Shown here: in pieces, positions 54,527-63,715 of the stretch
Layout of the letters: every line of letters begins with the position of its first letter
Numbering within the stretch: position 1 is the stretch's first letter
Origin: Streptosporangiaceae bacterium
GTDB lineage: Bacteria; Actinomycetota; Actinomycetes; Streptosporangiales; Streptosporangiaceae
Assembly (NCBI GenBank): GCA_019245115.1
Contig: JAFARZ010000157.1
Coordinates: forward strand, 45,008 to 109,007
DNA: 64,000 nt
Reading direction: 5' to 3'
Notes under the pieces: model-generated
Databases searched by the model: none
What the model was told of the DNA's origin: nothing
The model's input: the letters and a program-made list of their open reading frames with translations, nothing else
Translations under genes and position numbers: made by a program

Positions 54527-55584
54527 GAGAGCTCCGCGGCGACACCGTGATCGGCGGCCCTGGCCAGGTCACGTCCGGCAACGTCACCGTTGCCGGGGCC
54601 GTCGTACCCCAGCCGGTCAAACCAGACCTGACCGGGCAGGGCGAGCCGGTGCCGCCGGTCGGCGCTGACCGCCCACAGCCTGCCCTGCCAGCGCGCGGGC
54701 GCGCCACCGCGCTCGGCGTGGTAGTGGCACCAAAGGGTCCAGTCGATCTCGGCCTCCAGCGCATGACCGAAGCCGGCCCGGCGCAGATAGCCGCCATGCC
54801 GTCGTATGTAACGGTCCAGGTCGAACTGCATCTCGACGAGCATCTCCGCGGGTTTGGGATGCCAGACGTGCAGCGCCCACAGGCCGGGACAGGCCAGGCA
54901 GCGGGCGCCGGCTTCGGACGCGCGAGCACCCATCTCCATATCCGAGTAGCCGTAGCGGAACGTCTCGTCGAAGCCGCCGATCGCCCAGTACAGATCCAGG
55001 GGCCAGCCGACGTTCAGCGAGAGCGCCCACCCGGGGTCCATGGCCGTGGGCTCGTGCACATGCCGCACGAACAGGTTGGTGCGGAGTTCGGGCCCGGTGA
55101 AGGTGCCGGCCACCCGCTCGGACTTCGGCGGCACCAGGCGCCGCAGCCGGTGGAGCGTGCCCTCGGCGATCGCGGCGGCCACGGCCGAGCGGTCCATCGG
55201 CGGCAGCCAGTCAACCCTGCCGAAAAGGACATGGCGAGAATGGCGGACGTGCGCGTCGGCATAAAGCGCTAGCGCTTCCGGGCGCAGCACCAGGTCGCTG
55301 TCCAGCATCAGCAGCAGCCGGGTACCGGCCGACAAATTGGCCGTCCCGATATTGCGGGCCCGCCCGATCCGCGTGCCCTGATGAGGTCCGCAGCTGATCC
55401 ACTGCAATCGGTTCTGCCACGGATGATCACGGGCCCGGAGTTCGACGAACTCACGCGTTCCGTCGGTGGACCCGTCGTCAGTGATGATCACGTGGAAGTC
55501 CTGAATGGTCTGCCGGGCAAGCGAATCCAGTAGCAATTCCAGGTTCTGCCGCCGGTTATATGTGGGAACGACCACACCAATCAT
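54523..55584 (-). CDS. GT2 family glycosyltransferase
   Basis: A 353-residue GT-A enzyme: VVVPTYNRRQNLELLLDSL at the N-terminus, TDDGSTDGT, LMLDSDL (DxD), IGGFDETFRYGYSDMEMGAR (acceptor/galactosyltransferase-type motif). It is first in a three-gene unit with a P450 and a second glycosyltransferase. GGA precedes the ATG and an AT-rich leader lies upstream. It probably glycosylates the natural product, but a glycan role cannot be ruled out. Confidence 0.87.
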   Translation of the reverse strand: MIGVVVPTYNRRQNLELLLDSLARQTIQDFHVIITDDGSTDGTREFVELRARDHPWQNRLQWISCGPHQGTRIGRARNIGTANLSAGTRLLLMLDSDLVLRPEALALYADAHVRHSRHVLFGRVDWLPPMDRSAVAAAIAEGTLHRLRRLVPPKSERVAGTFTGPELRTNLFVRHVHEPTAMDPGWALSLNVGWPLDLYWAIGGFDETFRYGYSDMEMGARASEAGARCLACPGLWALHVWHPKPAEMLVEMQFDLDRYIRRHGGYLRRAGFGHALEAEIDWTLWCHYHAERGGAPARWQGRLWAVSADRRHRLALPGQVWFDRLGYDGPGNGDVAGRDLARAADHGVAAELS

Positions 55585-55682
55585 TGTGTTCCTTAATCAA
55601 AAGCTGGGCGACATGACCCGCAATTCTGGGCAAGCGTAAACGATTTAATATGCTGATTCAAGACAGGTATCCGAGGAGGGAA

Positions 55683-55729
55683 ACCACCGTCCGTTCGGGC
55701 GCTCTGAATTAAAACGAACGGACGGTGGT
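55683..55729. terminator. Terminator hairpin after the KS operon
   Basis: Perfect 15-bp stem (accaccgtccgttcg 55683-55697, complement 55715-55729) with a 17-nt AT-rich loop, two bases past the stop codon of the last KS-like gene. It isolates the type II PKS operon from the downstream glycosyltransferase unit, whose own promoter should lie in the AT-rich 55585-55680. Confidence 0.75.
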
Positions 55730-55730
55730 A

Positions 55731-56612
55731 TCACCGGCCCGAGACGCGGGCGGTCACGTCGACGGCGCGCCAGCCGTCCGGCGCGTCCCGGCAGATGAGT
55801 CGTACGCGGTCGACGCCCGCGCGCGCGCCGACCACCGCGGCGGCCACCGCGGTCTGCGCGACGCCGAGCGCGCCGTACAGGTCGCCGACGGCAGCGGTCA
55901 GATCCATCGCCGCTGTCTCGCCGGCAGATTCCCCCGGATCGCCGGGGACCGGTGTCAGCAGCGGAGCCGCCGGGGCCTGCCCGGCCGGCTCCAGGATGAC
56001 GCAGGCCGATCCCTGCCGCAGCGGCGGGCGGGCATCCCGGACCGGCTCGCGCAGGCCGTGCAGCGCGGCGGCCACTTCATCGGCCGGCTCGGCCCCGACA
56101 ACCACAACGCGGGCCGCGCGGCCCGCACGCACCAGGCGGGTCCCGGCCGTGACCGCGTCGAGCCCGGACGCCGCCCCCGAGCAGATCATCAGGGCGGGGC
56201 CGCCGAACCCGAACCAGATGGCCACCGCGCTGGAGAGCACGTTGCCCGAGACGCCGGGGGCGGCCAGCGGGCTGATCTGCTTTCTCCGGCCGTCCCGTAC
56301 CATCGCGACGACGTCGGTGACGGCGCCCACGTTCCCCAGGTTGGAGCTGGCCACCACCGCCACCGAGGGGTCGGGCGGTCCCACCGCCCGTCCCTGTCCG
56401 GGCCGCAGGCCAAGGGCGCTGTGGACGGCGCAGAGTGCCAGCCGCGTCGCGGCGTCCTTGTTGAGCAAGCCCTTACGGCCCAGCAGTTCGTGCGCCCGGT
56501 CCGGCGAGCAGGCCTCGACCTCGCTTCCGGGCCCGGCCAGCCCTGGGACCACGGCGGCGGGGCAGGTTCCTGGCACGTGGAGGCTCCAGGCGGTCACGGC
56601 CACGTCCGTCAC
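55731..56612 (-). CDS. Compact Cys-less ketosynthase-like protein (KS-beta/CLF-like)
   Basis: A 293-residue thiolase-fold protein, about 100 residues shorter than a KS. It keeps KS landmarks (SNLGNVGAVTDVVAM, ISPLAAPGVSGNVL, VVVVGAEPADEVAAA). At the nucleophile position (ICSGAASGLDAV) an alignment ending on the conserved Gly puts Ala where Cys belongs, and the HGTGT region is deleted. It cannot condense on its own. The GTG overlaps the stop of the complete KS upstream (GTGA, 56609-56612), the arrangement of KS-alpha/KS-beta pairs, so it likely serves as that KS's partner. Confidence 0.75.
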   Translation of the reverse strand: MTDVAVTAWSLHVPGTCPAAVVPGLAGPGSEVEACSPDRAHELLGRKGLLNKDAATRLALCAVHSALGLRPGQGRAVGPPDPSVAVVASSNLGNVGAVTDVVAMVRDGRRKQISPLAAPGVSGNVLSSAVAIWFGFGGPALMICSGAASGLDAVTAGTRLVRAGRAARVVVVGAEPADEVAAALHGLREPVRDARPPLRQGSACVILEPAGQAPAAPLLTPVPGDPGESAGETAAMDLTAAVGDLYGALGVAQTAVAAAVVGARAGVDRVRLICRDAPDGWRAVDVTARVSGR

Positions 56613-57730
56613 GCCGCCTCCAGCATGGCGACCGCATTGACACCGCCGAACCCGAAGGCGTTGACCTGCATGAGGCGCGGCCGGGACCGCCGCGGCGCGC
56701 CGCGGACGAACCGCAGCCCCGCGCCCTCGGCGAGCGGCTCGCTGAGCCCGACGATGGCGGGCACCATACCGCTTCGCAGGCTGTGCAGTCCGAGCGTCAG
56801 GCTGGTCAGTGCCGACGCGCCCGAGGTGTGGCCGACGGCGCCCTTGACGGCGGTGACGAGCGGCCCGGGCCGCTGGCCGGCGAAAATCTCGCGGAGCGCC
56901 GCCGCCTCGGTCGGGTCGTTCAGCCGCGTGCCGGTGCCGTGGGCGAGCACCAGGTCCACATCCGCGGGGCTCCGGCCGGCCCGGTCGAGGGCGTCCCGCA
57001 TCGCGCGGCACACCCCGGCCAGGTCGGGCGCCGTCTCATACCGGGCGTCGCACGACAGCCCGCACCCCAGCAGCCGCGCCAGCGCGGGCGCGGCGGCCGC
57101 GCCCTCCCGGACCAGCACCACAGCGGCCGCGCCCTCGCCGAGCAGCGCGCCCGCGCGGCCGCTGTCGAAGGGACGGATCCGGTCGGTCGGCTCGGCGTCG
57201 AATCGCCCGATCATCGCCAGCATCGACTCTGTCATCGAGTCCGCCCCGGCCACGATGACCGCGTCCGCGTCGCCCAGTTCCACCAGATCCTGGCCCAGGG
57301 CCAGCGCGTAGCCGCCCGCGCTGCACGCGTTCGATATCGTGATCGCTGTTCGCGCGAACGGCGCCGCGGCCCGGATGGCCGCGGCGAAATGCAGCTGGTC
57401 CGGCCGGGTGGGCTGGCCATCGGCCGCCCACCGCTCCACGTCGCGCAGCCCGCCCAGCCCCGTGCCGATGATGGCGGCGACCCGGCACCCCGGTTCGAGG
57501 CGCGCCCGGCTGACCGCCTCGGTGACACAGCCGGCCAGCCAGCGGCCGGCCATGCCGGGCCGCTCCGGCCTTGGTCCGGCTATGTGGTAGCCGCGCCGCA
57601 CGTTGAGCGCCCCGGCCCGGAAGTACCGCAGGTCGGTGACCCCGCACTCGCCGCGCAGCAACGCCGCGAAGGTGGCGGCGTCGTCGCCGAGGCATGTCCT
57701 GGCGGCGCTAGCCGCTACTGTCACCGGCAC
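56609..57730 (-). CDS. Ketosynthase (KS-alpha-like, complete triad)
   Basis: A 373-residue FabF-like ketosynthase with nucleophile NACSAGGYAL (about residue 150), LAHGTGTRLND and KGAVGHTSG, so Cys-His-His is intact. It ends with NAFGFGGVNAVA. It would elongate an ACP-bound acyl chain with malonyl-ACP. It overlaps the upstream KS-beta gene by 23 bp and the downstream compact KS by 4 bp. It is divergent enough from the KS at 58808 to imply different substrates or chain lengths. The start is a GTG. Confidence 0.88.
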   Translation of the reverse strand: MPVTVAASAARTCLGDDAATFAALLRGECGVTDLRYFRAGALNVRRGYHIAGPRPERPGMAGRWLAGCVTEAVSRARLEPGCRVAAIIGTGLGGLRDVERWAADGQPTRPDQLHFAAAIRAAAPFARTAITISNACSAGGYALALGQDLVELGDADAVIVAGADSMTESMLAMIGRFDAEPTDRIRPFDSGRAGALLGEGAAAVVLVREGAAAAPALARLLGCGLSCDARYETAPDLAGVCRAMRDALDRAGRSPADVDLVLAHGTGTRLNDPTEAAALREIFAGQRPGPLVTAVKGAVGHTSGASALTSLTLGLHSLRSGMVPAIVGLSEPLAEGAGLRFVRGAPRRSRPRLMQVNAFGFGGVNAVAMLEAA

Positions 57731-58811
57731 CGCTGATGTCCTTGATCACGGCGACCTCGAAGGCGCCTTCCCGCGTCCACCCGGCGAGCAGCCCGCCGCG
57801 CCCGTCCTGGGCCGCCCGCGGCGCCGGGAGCAGGGCAGCGAACTGCAGCGCGCCCGCCGCGGCGCCGCATTCGCCAAGCGCCTCCCGCACCCGGATGCGG
57901 GCGGCACTGTACGGCCCGAGCAAACCGGAGAAGGCGGCCGTCCCGATCGCCTCGTCGGCCGCGCCGCCTGCCTCGCTGAACGCGAGCCGGTCCACCTGCC
58001 AGGGCTCGAGGGCCGCGTCCTCGAGCGCCTCGCGCATGCTGGCGGTGAGCCGCTTGGCGAGGCCCTCCCCGCCGCCGGGGTGGAACCCGCCGCGGACGGC
58101 CGCGAGCTCCGCGACCGGCGTGCGGCCCGCGGCGCGCGCCGACTCGGCGCGTTCGACCACGAACACCGCAGCCGCCTCTCCTGGCAGGCCGACGGCGTGG
58201 CGGAGATAATGCGCCCAGGCGGTATGCGGCGTGAATTCCTCGACGGCGCCGATCAGCATCGCGTCAGCGTATCCGCGCCTCAGGACGTTCATCCCGTATC
58301 GCAGCGCCCCGAGGAAGCCGAGCGGACCGCCCGCGACGGTGCTGTTGACGCCCTTCAGCCGGTACCAGATGGCCGCCTGGCCGGCCGCGCAGTTCATCAC
58401 GGTGTTGGGGAACAGCACCGGGTTGACCAGATAAGGCCGTTCCGCCAGGAGCGTCTCGCGGCTGTAGTCGCTGCTAGACCGCAGGCTGCCCACGGTCGTA
58501 CCCAGGGCGATCCCGGTCCGTTCCGGCGCCCATGTCCCTGGCACCATGCCGCTGTGGCCGATCGCCTGCCCGCAGGCGACCAAGGCCAGGCCGGTGGCCC
58601 GGTCGAGGAAGCTGGTGCCCTTCCGGCCCAGCAGCGCGCGCACGTCGAAGTCGGTGAGGGCGTGCGCGGACGTATACGGCAGGGCTTCGGGGTAGAGACC
58701 GCGGACATCGGGCGGCTGCCGCGAGCTCGCGGCCAGCGCGCTCCGCATCGCGGTGGGACCGACGCCGGCCGACGACACCACGCCTTCGCCGGTCACCACG
58801 AGGCTGCTCAC
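57708..58811 (-). CDS. Chain-length-factor-like ketosynthase (KS-beta)
   Basis: A 367-residue KS homologue lacking catalytic residues. The nucleophile region reads NSTVAGGPLGFLGAL without Cys, and the HGTGT position reads SEAGGAADEA. Otherwise full-length, with the thiolase fold intact, as in chain-length factors. The GTG start overlaps the stop of the preceding complete KS (GTGA at 58808-58811), so the two are made in equal amounts and should heterodimerise. Confidence 0.85.
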   Translation of the reverse strand: MSSLVVTGEGVVSSAGVGPTAMRSALAASSRQPPDVRGLYPEALPYTSAHALTDFDVRALLGRKGTSFLDRATGLALVACGQAIGHSGMVPGTWAPERTGIALGTTVGSLRSSSDYSRETLLAERPYLVNPVLFPNTVMNCAAGQAAIWYRLKGVNSTVAGGPLGFLGALRYGMNVLRRGYADAMLIGAVEEFTPHTAWAHYLRHAVGLPGEAAAVFVVERAESARAAGRTPVAELAAVRGGFHPGGGEGLAKRLTASMREALEDAALEPWQVDRLAFSEAGGAADEAIGTAAFSGLLGPYSAARIRVREALGECGAAAGALQFAALLPAPRAAQDGRGGLLAGWTREGAFEVAVIKDISGAGDSSG

Positions 58812-60040
58812 CGGAACGCCCCGAAGATGGTGATGCAGTTGTTGCCGCCGAATGCGAAGCCGTCGTTCTGCGCTATCCGGACCTCGGCGGTGCGCGCCCG
58901 GTTCGGCACCGGATCGAGCCATGGAAACAGCGGGTCACGGCTGTCCCAGTTGATGGTGGGCGGAAGGAAGCCGTCCGCGATGGCCAGCACCGCCGCGACC
59001 GCCCCGAAGCCGCTGGCCGCGCCCATGGCATGGCCCAGCATCGACTTGATGGAGCTCACCGGCGGAGCGTGCTCTCCGAATACCTGGCGCACCGCGTCGG
59101 CCTCGGCCCGGTCGTTGCTGACCGTGCCGGTACCGTGCGCGCAGATGTAGTCGACGTCCCGCGCCGTGACGCCGGCATTGTGGTGCGCCGCGCGCATGCA
59201 GCCGGCGATACTCTCCGCGTCCGGCGCCACCATGTGCCTCGCGTCGCAGTTCAGCCCGTACCCGAGCACTTCGGCGTAGATCCGCGCGCCGCGGGACTGC
59301 GCGTGCCCGAGCGCCTCCAGGATGAGGACGACCCCGCCCTCCGCGGTGAGGATACCGGTGCGATCACGGTCGAACGGCGCGCACGCGCGCTCGCTGAGGG
59401 CACCGAGCCGGTAGAACCCGGCATGGGCCCACCGGCAGACGGAATCAGCGCCTCCGGCCGCCACGATGTCGGCCTCGCCGGACGTCAGCAGGTCATAACC
59501 GTAGCCGATGGCGTAGTTGCTGGCCGAGCAGGCATTCGCCAGCGTGACCGACGGGCCCGCCGCGCCGAGTTCTTCGCTGGCGGCATGCGCGAGCCGCGCG
59601 GCCGGCAGCCTGGCGAGCGCGTCCGGGGCGAACGCCTGGCAACCGCCGCCCGCGACGGCCTGGCTGGTCAGCGCCTCCACAACCTGGGATTCCCCGCTGG
59701 TGGTGCCCATGACGACGCCGAAGCGGCCGGCCGCGATCCGCCCGGTATCAAGACCGGCGTCGTCAGCGGCAAGCCGCGCGGCCGCGGCGGCGAACTGGCT
59801 GGATCTGCCCCAGTCCTGCGGGTCCAGCCCGCGCAGCAGCTTCTCCGCGCAGAAGTCAGGTACCTCGGCGGCGTACGAATACGGGAAACCAGCCGGATCG
59901 AAACTTCGTATCCCGGCGGCACCAGATCTTCCGGCGCGCAGGCTGGCACTGAATTCCGCGATGCCCGTGCCGATACTCGAGACGGGACCGAGCCCGGTCA
60001 CCACCACACGTCTGGATTCCGGCTCATCACCCGCCGGCAT
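58808..60040 (-). CDS. Ketosynthase (FabF-like KS-alpha)
   Basis: A 410-residue ketosynthase. RRVVVTGLGPVSSIG starts the domain, NACSASNYAIG has the Cys (about residue 177), ICAHGTGTVSNDRAEADAV and KSMLGHAMGAASGF supply the two His, and FAFGGNN closes it. Typical of discrete type II enzymes. It is first of the four KS-type genes and starts inside the end of the upstream ACP gene (14-bp overlap). No KR or DH is seen nearby, so reducing partners would have to come from off the window or from fatty acid synthase. Confidence 0.92.
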   Translation of the reverse strand: MPAGDEPESRRVVVTGLGPVSSIGTGIAEFSASLRAGRSGAAGIRSFDPAGFPYSYAAEVPDFCAEKLLRGLDPQDWGRSSQFAAAAARLAADDAGLDTGRIAAGRFGVVMGTTSGESQVVEALTSQAVAGGGCQAFAPDALARLPAARLAHAASEELGAAGPSVTLANACSASNYAIGYGYDLLTSGEADIVAAGGADSVCRWAHAGFYRLGALSERACAPFDRDRTGILTAEGGVVLILEALGHAQSRGARIYAEVLGYGLNCDARHMVAPDAESIAGCMRAAHHNAGVTARDVDYICAHGTGTVSNDRAEADAVRQVFGEHAPPVSSIKSMLGHAMGAASGFGAVAAVLAIADGFLPPTINWDSRDPLFPWLDPVPNRARTAEVRIAQNDGFAFGGNNCITIFGAFR

Positions 60041-60275
60041 AGCGCGTTACAACCTCTACGACCTGCTTGAAGTTTCGCATTTCGGCCAGTTCCGACTGCG
60101 GGATTTCTACTTTGTACTTCTTCTCGATCCGGGCAAGTATCTCGATTGCGCGCAGCGAATCCGCGTCATAAACCTCTACAAAATCCGCGGTTTCGATAAG
60201 TTCGTCGGTATCGATTTCGAGAACCTCGGCCACAATCTCCCGGAGTTCCTCGAACTGACGATTTACCGCAGTCAA
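60027..60275 (-). CDS. Acyl carrier protein
   Basis: An 82-residue type II ACP with the phosphopantetheine Ser in YDADSLRAIEI (about residue 39). It is acidic and helical. It uses a TTG start with a perfect AGGAGG five nt upstream; no other start fits. It overlaps the following KS gene, so it is the probable carrier for the KS/CLF pairs. Confidence 0.92.
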   Translation of the reverse strand: MTAVNRQFEELREIVAEVLEIDTDELIETADFVEVYDADSLRAIEILARIEKKYKVEIPQSELAEMRNFKQVVEVVTRYAGG

Positions 60276-60341
60276 TTGTACCTCCTAGGTTTTCATTCAT
60301 GCAGGAAAGTATCGCAGCCAGACGGCATCGTCAATCGACGG

Positions 60342-61463
60342 TTATTGGTCCAGCCGGTAAAGCTGGTGGAATCGGTCGTCCACGTCGTAATCGCGGACCG
60401 TGGTGAAGCCGGCCTCGAGCGCGCAGGCGCGCAATGCGGCCGGGCGCATGACCGTGCCCGTTCCGACGGCGCCCGCGCCGACCAGGCCGGCGGGCAGGCA
60501 GTGCAGGACGCTCGTGGCGTACTGGAACCGCTCGATTTCGTCGGCGGGCGCGCGGAAGGTCCCGGCGACGCGTGATTCCATCACCAGGACGGCCCCCGCC
60601 GGCCCGCACAGCGTCCGGCACACACGCAGCGCGACGACGGGGAGCGCCAGTTCATGCAGCGTGTCGAGCAGGCACACCAGGTCGTAGCCACCGTCCCCGG
60701 CCATGTCCTCCAGTCCCGCGACGCGGAAGCTCACCCGGCCGTCCACCCCCGCCTCGGCGGCGTTCAGCCGTGCCTGCTCGACCACGGCGCCGTCGGTGTC
60801 GACCGCGGTGATCTGGGCGGCGGGATAGGCGCGGGCCAGTGCGATGCTGGCCCAGCCCGCGCCGCAGCCCACGTCGGCGATGCGGCGCAGGCCGCTGGAA
60901 AGCCGCCGGTGCAGGTCGGGCAGGTACCGCCGCATCCAGCCGGCCAGCTGATATGTGTAGACGGCGCGGTTGGCCCCGCCGTGCCCGTGGCGCCAGTCGT
61001 CGCCGAAGGTGTCGGCGGGGACACCGTCGCCGGTGCGGAACGCGGCGAGCAGGCTCGGCAGGGCCGCGGCCACGCCGCCGAGAGGCAGCATCGCGGTCCA
61101 TACCAGCGACATCGGGTCGGCCGACCGAGTCAGTACCCGGTCGTGGCCGGGGGGCAGCCGGTACCGGCGCAGCTGCCATTCACCGCCCGGGTCATCCACC
61201 GCCACCAGCCCGGCCGCCGCCTGCTGTTCGAGCCATTCCCGCACGTATCGTGGCGCCAGGCCGACGCGGGCCGCCAGCTGCGCGACGGTCGCCGGGCCAC
61301 CCTCGCGCAGCGCCTCATACAGGCCGAGCTTGACGCCCAGGTAGGCGGTGAAGGATTCCTGGGTGGCGAGCATGGACCGGAACAGGCGCAGGGCGAGGGC
61401 CTGCGCGGCGGCGTCCGGGCCGCCGGGCCTGGCTACGGACGTGTGCCCCGCCGGACCGCTCAT
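60342..61463 (-). CDS. SAM methyltransferase with winged-helix N-terminus
   Basis: A 373-residue enzyme. The N-terminal dimerisation/winged-helix region (about 25-100; TVAQLAARVGLAPRYVREWL) resembles small-molecule methyltransferases of the Rv2258c type. The Rossmann core has IADVGCGAGWASIALARAYP (about 190) and YDLVCLLDTLHEL. It lacks the His-based catalytic site of plant-type O-methyltransferases that I can point to, so O-, N- or C-methylation is open. The ATG overlaps the upstream ACP stop (ATGA, 61460-61463). Confidence 0.83.
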   Translation of the reverse strand: MSGPAGHTSVARPGGPDAAAQALALRLFRSMLATQESFTAYLGVKLGLYEALREGGPATVAQLAARVGLAPRYVREWLEQQAAAGLVAVDDPGGEWQLRRYRLPPGHDRVLTRSADPMSLVWTAMLPLGGVAAALPSLLAAFRTGDGVPADTFGDDWRHGHGGANRAVYTYQLAGWMRRYLPDLHRRLSSGLRRIADVGCGAGWASIALARAYPAAQITAVDTDGAVVEQARLNAAEAGVDGRVSFRVAGLEDMAGDGGYDLVCLLDTLHELALPVVALRVCRTLCGPAGAVLVMESRVAGTFRAPADEIERFQYATSVLHCLPAGLVGAGAVGTGTVMRPAALRACALEAGFTTVRDYDVDDRFHQLYRLDQ

Positions 61464-61765
61464 GCCCCGGTGACAATCGTGCCGCGGGCGGCGAGTTCGG
61501 TAACGACGTGGTCCTGCACAGCGCGCAGCGTCGTGATCTGCCGCGCGGTTGTCTCGTCGATCGGCGACAGGTCGAATTCGTCCTCCAGCGTGAAGGCGAG
61601 CTCGACGAGCGCGAGTGAGTTGTACGCGAGGTCTTCGATGAGCCGGGCGCCGGCTCCCGCTGACTCATCGCGTTCCGGGCTCAGCTCGATCACCATACTC
61701 CGCACCAGCGTCCGCACGTCGGACTCCGCGCGTCGCTCCGCTCCCGCCGTGATGGGCTCGGTCAT
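61460..61765 (-). CDS. Second acyl carrier protein
   Basis: A 101-residue carrier protein with the Ser in LAYNSLALVELAFTLEDEF (about residue 49). The NSL variant differs from the DSL of the ACP at 60027. AGGAGG precedes the ATG. Two distinct ACPs with two KS/CLF pairs suggest each pair has its own carrier. Confidence 0.87.
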   Translation of the reverse strand: MTEPITAGAERRAESDVRTLVRSMVIELSPERDESAGAGARLIEDLAYNSLALVELAFTLEDEFDLSPIDETTARQITTLRAVQDHVVTELAARGTIVTGA

Positions 61766-61801
61766 GAGGTACCTCCTGTCCTCGGCGATTCAGCTAACCG
61801 G

Positions 61802-62605
61802 TCACGGGCCAGCCCAGTCGCGGCAGGCGGGCGGCACGCTGCCGGCGAGGCTGCTCATGATCTCGCCGACCACCTCTGGCAGGCGAGACGTCAGGTAGAA
61901 GTGCCCTCCGGGGAAGATGCGGATGGTGAACTCCGCACTGGTCACCGTGGCCCAGGAGGCGGCGTCGGAGGGCGCCACCTCGCTGTCCCGGTCACCGAGG
62001 AGCGCGGTGACCGGGCAGGCAAGGAGCGGCCCGGGACCCGGCCGGTACAGCTCGGAGAGCCGGTAGTCGCTGCGCAGCGCGGGCAGGAACGCCCGGCGCA
62101 GCTCCCTATCCGCCAGCACCTCAGGCTTGGTGCCGCCCAGCCGTTCGACGTCACGCCAGAGCGCGTCGTCGCTGACCAGGTGCCTCCCGGTCGGCTGGTG
62201 CCTGCTGGGTGCCGTCCGGCCGGACGCGAAGAGCCGGGCGAGGGCGTGCGGCGTGCGCGCGCACACGCGGCGGGCCACCTCGTAGGCGACGACCGCGCCG
62301 AGACTGTGCCCGAAGAGCGCGACCGGGCGGTCGAGCAGGGGCTCAAGCGCCCCGGCCACCGAACCGGCCATCTCGTCCATGTCGTCGACACAGGCCTCGG
62401 TGATCCGGTCCATCCTGCCGGGGTACTGCACGGCGTACAGCTCCACGTCCGGCAGCAGGTGGTCGCGCCAGGACCGGAAGAAGGCCGCCGTCCCGCCGGC
62501 GTGCGGGAAGCAGATCAGCCTGACCCATGGCCTGGAGACCGGCGCGAGCCTGCGCAGCCAGGCCTCGGTGACGCCGGCCGGCATGATCTGGTGGCCCACG
62601 CTCAC
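61802..62605 (-). CDS. Type II (editing) thioesterase
   Basis: A 267-residue alpha/beta hydrolase of the external thioesterase family: RLICFPHAGGTAAFFRSW (oxyanion region), LFGHSLGAVVAYE (nucleophile Ser), LLGDRDSEV (Asp) and FPGGHFYLT (His). Such enzymes clear misprimed carrier proteins in PKS/NRPS lines. AGGAGG lies five nt before the GTG at 62605, which I prefer to the GTG at 62611 or the ATG at 62584. Confidence 0.93.
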   Translation of the reverse strand: MSVGHQIMPAGVTEAWLRRLAPVSRPWVRLICFPHAGGTAAFFRSWRDHLLPDVELYAVQYPGRMDRITEACVDDMDEMAGSVAGALEPLLDRPVALFGHSLGAVVAYEVARRVCARTPHALARLFASGRTAPSRHQPTGRHLVSDDALWRDVERLGGTKPEVLADRELRRAFLPALRSDYRLSELYRPGPGPLLACPVTALLGDRDSEVAPSDAASWATVTSAEFTIRIFPGGHFYLTSRLPEVVGEIMSSLAGSVPPACRDWAGP

Positions 62606-62671
62606 CCGCACCTCCTCAACGGACGCTCCCTTAACTTCGGCTTGAACGGACGTGCCGCAACGGACGCCGCC

Positions 62672-63670
62672 TCAGACGGGAGCGCACTCGACGATGAAGC
62701 CGGGCCTCTGGTGCCGGGCCTCGACGACCTTCAGCCCGTTCTCGCCCGCGATCTTCTGGAATTCGGCCAGCGTATTCGTCCTGCCGCCGAGCAGCACCGA
62801 GATGAGGTCGAGGACCGGCTGTCCCGCGTCGGGCACCACGGCTCCTATCGTCACCACCCGGCCATCCGGGCGGGCCGCGTCCGCGCAGCGGCGCAGGATC
62901 CGCCCAGTCTCGGCATCCGGCCAATCATGCAGCACGTTCTTGAGCAGGTACAGGTCCGCGCCCGCCGGCAGCGGGTCGAAGAAGCTCTGCCCGCAGACCG
63001 TGACCCGGTCCGATACGCCCGCCGCCTCGAATATCTCCGCCGACCGGGCGACCGTCCTCGGCAGGTCGACCAGTACGCCGCGGACGTGCGGCCGGGCCAG
63101 CAGAATCTCGGCCAGCGTCGAGCCGGTGCCGCCGCCGACGTCCACGACCGTCGTGACCGGCTGCCACCCTCCGATGACCTCGAAGTCGACGTTGGGCCGG
63201 CCGTGCCCGGTCGGGCCGATGAGCGCGTCGAAGCTCGCCGCCAGCTCCGGGTTGGCGTCCAGGTCCGCCCAGAAAGGACGGCCGAACGCCTCGTGATAGC
63301 CGGGCTCGCCGGTCCGGACGTAGCTGAGCAGAGTGCCCCAGGCGTGCGCGAACCGGCCGCCGATACCGGCGAGATCCAGACCGATGTGCGTGGCCGGGTC
63401 AAGCAGTTCCCGCGCGGTGTCGTTGAGGGTGAACCGGCCGGGCTCGGGCTCGTTGAAGACGCCCTGACTCACGAGGTAACCGAGCAGCTCACGCAGGGGA
63501 TCCGCGGCACAGCCGGCCGCGGCGGCGAGCTCACCGACGTCCTCCATGCCCGCGGCCATGTGGTCGGCTATGCGCAGCGTCGCCGCCACCCGGACGCACC
63601 AGGGTGTCTGGAGATCGGTCAGTGAGCTGAGGTCGCGTCCGTTACGTCCGTTACGTCCGTTACGCGCCAA
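62672..63670 (-). CDS. Plant-type O-methyltransferase
   Basis: A 332-residue class I O-methyltransferase with an N-terminal winged-helix dimer domain, VVDVGGGTGSTLAEIL (SAM loop, about residue 174) and LLKNVLHDWPDAE with the catalytic-base His. A TTG start is used, with GGAGGTG about 8 nt upstream. The first residues are a threefold Asn-Gly-Arg repeat encoded by a 27-bp tandem repeat. It probably methylates a phenol or similar hydroxyl of the product. Confidence 0.9.
   Translation of the reverse strand: MARNGRNGRNGRDLSSLTDLQTPWCVRVAATLRIADHMAAGMEDVGELAAAAGCAADPLRELLGYLVSQGVFNEPEPGRFTLNDTARELLDPATHIGLDLAGIGGRFAHAWGTLLSYVRTGEPGYHEAFGRPFWADLDANPELAASFDALIGPTGHGRPNVDFEVIGGWQPVTTVVDVGGGTGSTLAEILLARPHVRGVLVDLPRTVARSAEIFEAAGVSDRVTVCGQSFFDPLPAGADLYLLKNVLHDWPDAETGRILRRCADAARPDGRVVTIGAVVPDAGQPVLDLISVLLGGRTNTLAEFQKIAGENGLKVVEARHQRPGFIVECAPV
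63636..63662. repeat. Three exact copies of a 9-bp tandem repeat
   Basis: Unit cgtccgtta, three copies, inside the 5' end of the O-methyltransferase gene. It is in frame and gives Asn-Gly-Arg three times, so copy-number changes would keep the frame and only vary the N-terminal tail. Confidence 0.9.
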
Positions 63671-63715
63671 GACAAATCACCTCCGGGTCGTTGCCGTTTC
63701 CCTGCGGTCCTGCCA

